Assembly: GCA_947568835.1 (NCBI GenBank)
Contig: OX387612.1
Coordinates: 9,176,001 to 9,240,000, forward strand
Reading direction: 5' to 3'
DNA from: Protonemura montana
Taxonomy: Eukaryota; Arthropoda; Insecta; Plecoptera; Nemouridae
Length of the DNA: 64,000 bases
Part shown: positions 48,701 through 60,700 of the stretch, in pieces
How the letters are laid out: every line of letters begins with the position of its first letter
Position numbering within the stretch: the stretch's first letter is position 1
The notes under the pieces: model-generated
What the model was told of the DNA's origin: nothing
What the model saw: only the letters and a program-made list of their open reading frames with translations
Database searches by the model: none
Position numbers and translations under genes: made by a program

Positions 48701-51700
48701 ACCGAACGGTTTGGCGTGTCGGAAACACCGGTTCTCGTTAGATCACTGAAGTTCAGCAACACTGCGCTGAGTCAGGTATTGGATGGGTGACCATCATACA
48801 CATGACCAGTTCTGTTCATATGAAAGTTAGTACAGCAACTTCACTCGCCTTGCTTATCAACCTCTTGACATAAAGGATTTGTGGAGGAATCCTGTTTTTC
48901 GCGTTGTACCGTCCTTTGGAAGTGACGTTAAGTCGGTGGTCCCCTTGGTGCTCTACGACAGGAGTAGGCTACGTGCCGGCACCGGGTTTACCCTCCTTTC
49001 TTCTGGGCTAGGTTAGGTTCATCCTCATCCTCATCATCATCCACTCATTCACCGACACCATTAGACAAGTGCCACACGGCCAGTTGTCAAAATATTCCGT
49101 CGTTAAACACCACAAATAAATAAATAAATAACACGTGGTAACGGTAAGTGCCACACGATGGCGCTCGTGGCTTGTACATAAACGCATAAACCCAAATTTA
49201 ATCCCAACACCTATTCGTATTATAAAACCGACCCGTGATGGTAACCTATCCTACGAAGACACGGTAACATGCTCTAATATTTTTGTCTGCACCACAGAAT
49301 CATATCCTTCTTCTCAGATGTTGTTTTGAAAAGCAGTTAACACATTCTACGATGCAGACGATAACGTGACATATGTATAATTTTTGTCGCACTTAAATGG
49401 GAGGCTTTAGAAAAGTGTTGTTGATTTTCGAGCAAACCACACATGACCAGCGAATGAAATTCTATACTCCTCGACAGCTGCTTCGATCTTCATTCTTCCT
49501 GCCTGTTACGTGCTCAGTATTCATTACTTGCTTGTTTCTGTACAACAACATGTGCAACGCTCTGTACAAATACTCGGTGCTCAAGTAACATTTAAGTACT
49601 AGAAATTATATGGACACGATTTTGTAGTGCATGGGTGCCTTTAAAGTCTAGCCAGAGAGAGAAGATACCAGCACAAAGACTGTCCCAGCATTGCTACAGT
49701 CTATAGTCCGTGAGAGAAGATACCAGCACAAGGACTGTTCCCTGCATTGCTACAGTCTAGCCCGTGAGAGAAGATACCAGCACAAGGACTGCCCCCAGCA
49801 TTGCTACAGTCTAGTCCGTGAGAGAAGATACCAGCACAAGGACTGTCCACCCCCCCCCCCCCCCCACAGCATTGTAGTTAGAATAACGAAAGATATTGGC
49901 AGGACAAAATCTTAAGATCCGTAGGAAATTGGCAGATAGCAGCGGAGACGATTTGTAGTTTTTTTTAATTGACAGTTGGTTCGCATGTCACTTCAAAGAC
50001 TGATGGTTAAAAATCGATGCGCCAGAGTGTTTGGGATAAACTATACCCGATGGCACTTTCCGCCATTTTATTTTAACCCTCTTCAATTTAATAAAAACAA
50101 AGGCATTTGTATTTCTCTAAAAGGCTGTTTGTATCGGGAGCTTACAGAGGTCTATTGGAGTGGGAGCTAACTCAGGTCTATTGGAGTGGGAGCTAACTCA
50201 TGTCTATTGGAGTGGGAGCTTACTCAGGTCTATTGTAGTGGGAGCTTACTCAGGTCTATTGGAGTGGGAGCTTACTCAGGTCTATTGGAGTGGGAGCTTA
50301 CTCAGGTATATTGGAGTGGGAGCTTACTCAGGTCTATTGGAGTGGGAGCTTACTCGGGTATATTGGAGTGGGAGCTTACAGAGGTCTATTGGAGTGAGTG
50401 CTTACTCAGGTCTATTGGAGTGGAAGCTTACTCAGGTCTATTGGAGTGGGAGCTTACTCAGGTCTATTGGAGTGGAAGCTTACTCAGGTCTATATCTAGG
50501 TTTACTGAATACATCTAATCGACCAAACCACTTGTCCGATCGCGACGAAAGCAAAAACTAGGCGACTCATCACACTATTGCCAACAGATTGTCGCTTTTC
50601 TGAAGCAAAAATATTATTTTGTTTTATAGTTACACACGTTGTAAAAGAGCCTGTTCAAGGCGTTTTTCCGGTGTTTTCTAGAAAAAAAAACAATGTTTTT
50701 GTAGCAGCTGTGGATCTCAAAAGTCTTCAATCTGTTAACACTACCAAACTTCACATGCACAAAATACTCGAGCAAATTATTTTGAAAAGCCTTCATTATT
50801 ATTTGTATCAATTATATATTTATATATTTAGTATTGATTTTCTGGAAAATATGCTGCTGAAACAGTTTTCACTAACCTCAGTTAAAAAATAAATAATCGG
50901 GTTTGGTTCCCTGAATCCCTCAGAAAGAAAAGATGGAGGCGATAAAACTCCGTTAGGTAATTTAAAAAAGTCATTTAAATTGCAAAAATTCCATTTTCGG
51001 CCACCCGGGTTTCGCAAGCTCAGAGATGAGTTATGGCACCTAAATTACCATTCATATTACAACCGAGATGAAGATAGGCGATGGATGAAGGACTCTGTGC
51101 TTGTAATAGAGACGAAGAGAGATAGAAATATGTAACTTATGATGGTATTTTAATTATGTCGGATGTTAAGTTGACAATATGTGAAGCAGATGCCTCATTC
51201 ATATGACGTAATTCGTGAATTAATTCTACTGGTAGATAAATACTTCCAGCACATCGTATTATCTTTCATATCGACATGTTATTTTTAGCTATGTGTGTGC
51301 ATGTATCCGCGTGGTGAATTGTGTTGTCGTTTATTTCTAGAATAGCGCATCGCGGTTTCATGGTGAGCTAAGTACTTGCTAATTAATCACGCAAGGTCGA
51401 CTTTAATTAAAGCTTAAATATTTTGTTTCAAACAGTGTAGTCATAATGAATCATTTTGATTTTTAAAGCCATAACATGAGTCTACATTGATTATTGTGTT
51501 TAACGACGCACTGTTTTGACAACGTGCCCTGTGGCACTGGTCTAATGGCGTCGGTGAATGAGTGGATGATGATGAGGATGATGATGAACCGAACGTAGCT
51601 TAGAAGGGAGGAGGGGAAACTCGGTGCCGGCACGTAGCCTACTCCTGTCAAAGAGCACCAAGGTGACCACCGGCTTAACGTCCCTTCCGAAGGACGGTAC

Positions 51701-54700
51701 AACGCGAACAGAAGGATTCCTCCACAAATCCATGCTGTCGAGAGGATGATAAGCAAGGCAAGTGAAGTTGCTGTACTAACTTTCATCCCTCCAATCTCTC
51801 TCCCGAACAGAACTGGTCTTGTGTATGATTGTCACCCATAAAATACCTGACCCAGCGATCTTATGAGAACCGGTGTTTGCAACACGCCAAACCGTTTGGT
51901 TATCCAATTAGATTTCACTTTCGCCGCATCTAACTGGGTCCAGTAATTAGATATGATTGTATCCAGTGGACTTAGTGGATCTGAAATCTAGGTCCAGCAG
52001 ATCTAATATAATCTGGACTCTTCAGCCAGGAGTTTCTAAGGACGAGGAAGTTTTGTCAGGATAGGAATAACGGGACTGTGAACCCCCAAAATTTGCGGGT
52101 AAAGTTGTTTTCACCATTGTTACAAGCTACAACCCCATTTAAACCTTGAACCATCTTTAATCTCTATTTAATTTTTAAGATAGTTTATTTTCTATTACGA
52201 ATCTGTAGGTGTATTTTTTTTGTAGACATTTTCTAAAAAAATCTATCAATCTGCTCATATAGGAAGCTTCGATAGATAAGAATTCTTGACTTTTTTTACG
52301 CAAACTTTGCACTATTTAACTTTCGATTTGTGGAGTTTGTAAGAATAGCAAGGTTATCTCCAATAGTTGCCCTAGTAATGCTCTGTATCAAAATAATTAG
52401 TCCTGAAGATCCTGAAGATCCTGAAGATGTCGGCGCCAACGCCGCCAAAACGTTACATTTTTAGGTCCTTTTAAGGACCGAAAATAAAAGTAATACAAAT
52501 AATAATAATTTATTTCCTCACACCAACAGGTGTGTCAAACGGAACATCACAATGTACATACATAAAACAACTAAAATGAAATACCAATACGCTTGATATT
52601 TTTGCTGTTGTAAGGAACTCATTGACATTGCAATATCATTTATCTATTCTATACTATACAATTTGAGCTTGTATTTTGAAGCCTCTGTCGCTTTTTTTTC
52701 AACTTCAAACACAACAATCAACAATCAAAACAGAGCAAGTCCGACACTGATTACAACAAATACAAATAGTGATTTACACAAATCAATCCATACGGATTTT
52801 AAGTTGTTTGTTGCGGGACGACAGTTGATGTCAAAATAAAGGACATACATTTCCTACAGACCAACAGAAAGTCAACTTTATTAATTGTATATTATTATTT
52901 AGTTATTCATATTCTTCCAAACACATGGAACTTAAAGGAATATTGGTAATTGATGACGCATCATTGGCTAATAAATCGAGTCGACCTTGATGCTAGCAAA
53001 CCGACCAACACCCACATCAGATTATTTGTTTAGATATTTAATATTTAGAGCATTTGGCTATTCTGTGTATTGATACAAACCATCACTGATACATACTTGC
53101 TATCACACCAATTTGATTATCTTTTTATAATGTAATGATTATTCAAGTCTATTTATTGCTAGTAATATTAGCCAGATACAGTGTTTCCCAAAAGCTCTGG
53201 TGTATCTATTTCTATCTATCGGTCTTTTTCAAGCATTCGTGGTAGTCAATATTTGTGTTTAAAACATTTTAGCTGTCATAACTGATTTATTTAACTGCCT
53301 TGTCGTATTTGTTGTATTGAACTAGAATGTTAATTCTGGTGTTTTCCGGTAGGGGTGAGATTGGCACTTGGGTTGGCAGTACAGCTTAGATTTTCAACCC
53401 GAGATGCGGTTTAAATGTTGACATGTCATAAGATCGGTACGAAATGAACGTGCCCGTGAATTCCATTATTAAAAAAAAAAAAAAAAATCAATGCAACATT
53501 GTTTTAGGAACGGAGTATACCTATCGCAACAAATTTGAAATTGATATGCTAGTTTTATCTACGAATTTAAATATTTTTATCAAATTTACAATTTATCTCT
53601 CCAAAAAGCTAATAAATAACTTTTCAGTACAGCATAGCCATAGTTTATCTTATAACTTTACGAATTTCTATTAATCCCAGACCCCCCCCCCCCCCCCCCC
53701 AATACTGCACATATTTGAAATCTTATTGCAAACGCTTGCAATGTGCAGGGTATTTTTATTATTATGAACACTATAACCGTCTCTAAAATTGATGTCCAAA
53801 CAGGCCTAACAGCCTCATGGTTCAATTCCTTGGAGATCCGTCATTCTCATCAAATGCACTAAAATCCTCTCAAAAAGCCAGTGTCCAAATAGCTCAATGG
53901 GTGAGAGCAACACCCGCAATAGGTGGAGATCGGCGTTCGAATCCCAGTTTGGGCCATTTTTGAGATGGTAGTAGTGTTCATAATAATCAAATCAAAATTG
54001 CTTCTCATACTTTTCTATAATCAGATTTTTTTACTCGTATTGGTACTCATTGTTGCAATATTGGTAACCATATGCCAGAGAAGCGATGCGAGAACAGCCT
54101 TGCGATCGCTCCAAACAGAAGCTAATTGCTCATTTATTTGCCACAAATTAGATTGTGTCTTGGCAGTGTGTAATTAGTTTACAATTACTTTCAGAAGTTG
54201 CACTCCACAAAGCCACTTCACATTTAATTCTGTTACGAACAGTTTGTCAAGACTAATTGAACCTTGATTGGAGTAATCAAAACAACCAACTTATCAAAGC
54301 ATTCCAAAATAATTAATTACCTAACTACCTTTGACATAATTGAATTGCATCGAGTTTTAGCTCGAGTAATTGACTATTTCCTGGCTCTTTGGCGTAACAT
54401 TTGTCAAACCTATGCCTGTAATATCAATGTCCTGGTTTAATGTTTGTTGATGTCATAGGGTTGATGGAAAGGTAAAATATTTCGGCTGTAATTATAGTGA
54501 TGTCTGATTAGATTTTCTACGCACCAAATCACAGTCCTTTTATCACAGATTCTCCCACTAGTGCGTTAATGTTCTGTTGCAATCTAAAGGTTTGCGTGCT
54601 GGAAAGACCTGTTCTGGTGACATAACCGAACTTGAGCAATACTGCGCCTGGTCAGGTATTGGATGGGTGGCCATTATACACATGACCAGTTCTGTTTGGG

Positions 54701-57700
54701 AGAGAGGTTGGAGGGATAAAAGTTAGTACAACAACTTCACTCGCCTTGCTTATCAACCTCTCGACTGCATGGATTTGTGGAGGAATCCTGTTGTTCGCGT
54801 TGTACCGTCCTTCGGAAGGGACGTTGAGCCGGTGGTCCCCTTGTTGCTCTTCGACAGTAGTAGGCTACGTGCCGGCACCGGGTTTCCTTTCCTCCCTTCT
54901 AAACAAAGTCAATTTATCATCACCCTCATTATCATCCACTCATCCAGTGCCTGACAAGGGGTCTTAACAAATCAATCGATGGTCTTTGTTGGCCAATGAC
55001 TGACTCTTTGTCGTTTGTCTTTTGCAGTCGGATCCGAGCACCAACTTTCTGCGAGCGGCTCGTGCCGGGCAAATGGAGCAGGTGCTGAAGTTCCTGGAGG
55101 ATGGCGTCGACATCAACACGGCCAACGCGGTAAGCACAAACATTCAAAAAGCCTGGAGTACCCGCTAGCAAAAAAAAAAATCTGCGAAAACACATGAACA
55201 TGAATTCAGCATTCACAATAAGTAGTGGTGTATGATCACAAGGATACGGAATTATCACACAATAACAACAATAGGGAAATCTCCTTAAGATTATTATTTA
55301 ATTATTATCTTTGTGTTCAAATACGCATTTAAAATAAAATCTTACATATTTTTTCTTTTTATAATCCGATCATAACTTTTCTATTTATATTTGTTTTAAG
55401 AATGGCTAAAATATGAATTCTCGTGGCGGGATGAAAACGGGCTGTGACGTCAGAAATAGTGTTCTGACGTCATTTTGTTGTATCAGGTTGTATTTTGTTG
55501 TAAACGGAAACATTTTAAACAGGTATATTTTACTTAAAATTGGATTTAGAAGAAAATAAAAAAATACGTGTTCATTATTTTTTCACAAAAAAAAAAAAAA
55601 AAAATAGTTTCAAATTTAAAGAGATTTCCCTACTCATGACGATTCTTCATATTTGTTGTTGAGGGTTCTGTAATTTTATGAGTTTTGTGCTATTAACTAA
55701 GCTTGGAAAAGCTTGCCCTGTACCGACATATTCCTTTCCATGCCAAGTACACCCATGATGTCCCTGGGTCACGTCACTAACAAAACAAAGGAAAGTTCCA
55801 TCGATTCTAACTTTCTTACCTCTTGGTTCGCTTGAAGAATGGCTTGAACGCTCTGCACCTGGCCGCAAAGGACGGACACGCGGACATCGTCGAAACGCTG
55901 CTGAAGCATGGCTGTCACGTTGACTCGGCAACGAAGAAGGGCAACACGGCTCTTCACATCGCGTCCCTCGCCGGGCAGGAGCAGGTACGAACGATGCGAT
56001 GGAAACGGTGACGTTATATACATGACGGCTCAAACAGCTCGTCAAAAATATCAGTTGTCGAGAGATATCGAAGTTCAGCAATATGCGCTGGGTCAGGTAT
56101 TAGATGGGTGACCACCGAACGGTATGGCATTTTGGAAACATTGGTCATCGTGATATCACAGAAGTTCAGAAACACTGCGCTGGGTCAGGTATTGGTTGAA
56201 TGGATAACGTACTTGACCTGTCGAGCTTATGGACCTCTTGACAGCACAAATTTTGGGGTAGAAACCTGTAATTTAAGTTGTATCGACCATTGGTAAATAC
56301 GTTTAGGCAGTGGTTCCTCATGGTGCTGTTCGACAGGAGTAGGCTGTATGCCGGCACTGGGCCCACCCTGGGAGCTGTGCTGGGAGCAGCACAGCTAGCA
56401 CCTTTTGTGGCCCAATCAGGCCAGTGCGTAACTGATTGTTGTGCAGGTGGTGAAGGTATCGACCATTGGTAAATACGTTTAGGCAGTGGTTCCTCATGGT
56501 GCTCTTCGACAGGAGTAGGCTTTATGCCGGCACTGGGCCCACCCAGGGCTCCCAGCACAGCTAGCACCTTTTGTGGCCCAATCAGGCCAGTGCGTAACTG
56601 ATTGTTGTGCAGGTGATGAAGGTATCGACCATTGGTAAATACGTTTAGGCAGTGGTTCCTCATGGTGCTCTTCGACAGGAGTAGGCTTTATGCCGGCACT
56701 GGGCCCACCCAGGGCTCCCAGCACAGCTAGCACCTTTTGTGGCCCAATCAGGCCAGTGCGTAACTGATTGTTGTGCAGGTGGTGAAGGTGCTGGTGAACG
56801 CCGGCGCTGGCGTCAACGTGCAGTCGTCCAACGGGTTCACGCCGCTGTACATGGCGGCGCAGGAAAACCACGACGCGGTCGTCAAGTACCTCATCAACAA
56901 GAGCGCCAATCAGCATCTGTCCACAGAGGTTTGTATATGAATTTGCCAACTTAGATGTTTCCAAACATTATAGTTTAACGGGGCCAATCAATTTTGCCCT
57001 AAAACCTCCGCCGATTAAGTAAGGTTTATAAGACGTTGGTGCAATTGGCCATTATTTGGGTAAAATTAAAAAAAAATAGCACTAACCTAAGCCAAGTTGT
57101 TTATTTTATTTTTTTACTGTATTAAAACGTTCTGTTAAATTATTTATTTTTTATCTTACTAATGCATACAAAAACAACCTTTCTTATTTTTGTGCCAAAA
57201 ATAAAAGGCATATCAAATGTTATGCTTACTTTATTTGATTTGATGAAGTACCACTTTGAAAATGAGCTCAAAAAATCTATAGAGCGATCATTTGGTGGTG
57301 TGACCATGGTGCTACATAATCCGACAGTTGGTATTAAATAACCTTTCTAGCAACCGGTATTACGGAGGTTCTACGACGGTAGCATTATCAAGAAGACATA
57401 CTGGGTTTCAGTTGATCATCACAGTGTAGTGAGGACAAAGCAACCAATAGGGAAATCTCGTTAAGATTATTATTTAATTATTATCATTGTGTTCAAATAC
57501 ACATTTAAAATAAAATCTGACGTATTTTTTCTTTTTATAATCCGATCATAACTTTTCTATTTATATTTGTTTTAAGAATGGCTAAAATATGAATTCTCGT
57601 GGCGGGATGGAAACGGGCCGTGATTAACTACAGGTAGTTCTGACGTCATTTTGTTGTATCCTTTGCGTTCGCTTCTGTTTCTTGACGTCATACTGACGTC

Positions 57701-60700
57701 AGAATTCACAATACGTGGTAAAAAATGGCGACCCTCGATTTTGTACGAGATTGAAACGCAAATATTTTAAACAGGTATATTTGATTCAAAATTGGATTTA
57801 GAAGAAAATAAAAAAATACGTGTTCATTATTTTCTCACAAAAAAAAATAGTTTCAAATTTAAAGAGATTTCCCCATTGCATGAAGCGTTACTGAAGCCAG
57901 AGTCACTTAAAATGATGCTAACGAACACAGCCACTTGAGCCTGTGGTTAGCACTTGATGCCCAGCTGGTATTAATTAGCAAACTGTTATCTATTAAGATA
58001 CCAAGGGTAGAAATGGCTAAGTAACAATTTTTCGAATTTGACAAAAACTATTTGAACTGGGTTTTTGTTAAAACTAGTGCTAAGGTTAGATCAAGTAAAC
58101 ATGAGTCTAAAAACTGGTACGATTTTTTGATTGTTTTCCAGGACGGTTTCACGCCGCTCGCGGTTGCTATGCAGCAAGGCCATGACAAGGTGGTCGCGGT
58201 TTTACTGGAGAGCGACATCCGCGGCAAGGTGAGTGACCGAGGCGTTAGTCTTTTAAGATTGTAAAAGATTGATAGATGTTTTAAGATTGATTGTATTGTT
58301 GAGTGTAGGTTATAGGTAGAGAAACAACGTCAATGTTACAGTCTCTGCGTGAAAGATGGCCGCCAAATGACTACCTTACCGACAAAAATGCAGAGTACCG
58401 GAACGTCACGTTAAGTGGAGCCACTGTCGTATGAAATTTAAATTTCGATATTTCTTGTAGGTTACTCGCTTTTTAATATCGTTACGTGTATATCAATCGT
58501 TGAGGTAAACATTGATGGAGATTTTTTGAGCACGAAAAGTCTCAAAAGCGAGTTAACCTACGAGAAATATCGAAATTAAAATTCGAAATGCATTCGAAAT
58601 GCCAGAAAAACCAAAAAACACTGCAACAACCGTATATCTTTCGAGATAACCGGTATTCGAGGAATAGTGACAGACCATTCTGTCCTGTGGCCATTGATGA
58701 ACTCGTCCATACGAGACACCTCGGCTTCTTCACCCTTGAGGGGATCCCTTATCCCAACCCCGCGAAAGCTGGGATATATGTGTATCCAGATAGCTCAGTT
58801 GGTAGAGCACCCGACCGGCAATTGGGAGGACCCGGGTTCGTATCCCGGTTCGGTTGCACGTTATTCCAGTCTAGCTTTCTTTCCAAAACAATCTATGTTT
58901 AAGAGACAGTCAACCCATACTAATCAAACTAGTCTAGAAGAAATGCACTGTAATTAAATAAAAACTCCAAATTATTTTCTGTTCAGTAATTTGGTGAAAC
59001 TGATAAGATGGCATTTTGGTGTTAGTGAAATGTAAAAAAAAGCACAAAAATGAAATTGTGACATGTATCAAATATATACTTTCTAGTAATGAAAGAATCA
59101 AAAGTGTGTACGAGATTACTAGAATACAATAATAAATACACGTGCTGTTTTGTCACAGGTGAGGTTGCCAGCGTTGCACATTGCCGCCAAGAAAGACGAT
59201 TGCAAGGCGGCCGCTCTGCTTCTCAGCTCCGAGCACGATCCCGATGTAACGTCAAAGTCCGGCTTCACTCCGCTTCACATCGCTGCACACTACGGCAACG
59301 AGGCGATTGCCAAGCTGCTCAAGGACAAGGGAGCTGACATCAACTTCTCGGCAAAGGTACGTTCGAGTTGACTCAAGATTCGGTCATTTCCTAGATAAAT
59401 TGTTTGAACTATTAGCGTTTTTGTAGAATTAAATGTTAAGTTTGAGTATTTTATGTCAGAATTGTCTTATGTTTTTTATTTTATTTATTTTATCTATTTT
59501 ATTTATTTTCAATTCGTAACATACATACTTATTAGCAGTTATACATCGTCAAAAGGTTAATACATTCTGTTAAAAGTCTCCATAAAATTCGTCTAAGGAA
59601 TAAAATTCATTATTTACAAGATATTCTTTAACAGTTCGTTTAAAATTCCTCGTATTCTCTACTTTCTTCTACTGATATATTCTCTGTATATCTTCTACTG
59701 AGGCTGGAGAGCATCCAGTTGAAAAAAATGTAGTTTATGGCAAATTTATGGTGTTATAATTGGAAAGAAAATTGAAAATGTGTCTGCCATTTTGATATTT
59801 ATTTTTTATTTTTAGCATGACTCAAAATTATATTCAGCTTTCAATAGAAACCATTTGTTCTTTTACTAACTTACCATCTACTGGTGTAGATTCTGATTTA
59901 CTGAGATTATTGAGTAATCTCAGTTATTATTTTTATTATTTATTTATATCTCCTACTAAGGCAAAGTCTTGGACATATGTTTCTTGCATTTCCCTGTTTA
60001 GCACAATCAATGCTACAATGATTCTCTTCCTAGAAATTTGAAAACTAGTACCACAAAACATGTAAAACGAGTTAAAAATGCTCTGAAATGTACGACGAAA
60101 CAGTAAGGAAATAATTTCATAAATTGTTTGAATTCCAGCACAACATAACCCCGCTTCACGTTGCCTGCAAGTGGGGCAAGGCGAACATGGTCTCGATGCT
60201 GATCGCTAATGGCGCCGAGATCGAATCGAAGACTCGCGACGGTCTGACTCCGCTGCATTGCGCCGCGCGATCCGGCCACGATCGTGCCGTTGACATCCTC
60301 CTCGAGAACCGGGCACCGATCAGCTCGAAGACGAAGGTGAGTTGCGTAGCTTGACAGTAAAAGCCTCACGGTTAGGATGTTAGTAGGACCATTGAGTGTG
60401 CAGGTTCTAGGTGGAGGCAGAACGTTAATGTTAAACCATTGAGTGTGCAGGTTCTAGGTGGAGGCAGAACGTTAATGTTAAACCGTTGAGTGTGCAGGTT
60501 CTAGGTAGAGACAGAACGTTAATGTTAAACCGTTGAGTGTGCAGGTTCTAGGTAGAGGCAGAACGTTAATGTTAAACCGTTGAGTGTGCAGGTTCTAGGT
60601 GGAGGCAGAACGTTAATGTTAAACCGTTGAGTGTGCAGGTTCTAGGTAGAGACAGAACGTTAATGTTAAACCGTTGAGTGTGCAGGTTCTAGGTAGAGGC

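Larger units (their letters stand above)
51903..53349. other. Intron stretch
   Basis: Retroelement end at 52400-52560; otherwise AT-rich unassigned sequence. Confidence 0.5.
24453..55027 (+). other. Ankyrin intron 1, about 30.6 kb
   Basis: Holds 11 or more SINE copies, the LINE and its relics, eight minisatellite arrays, the 1.7-kb duplication and one antisense exon candidate. No alternative ankyrin first exon with phase 0 was recognised. Confidence 0.75.

Noticed and set aside
58788-58860. Functional tRNA gene
   Set aside because: A and B boxes are good but the acceptor halves do not pair and the anticodon loop lacks U33.
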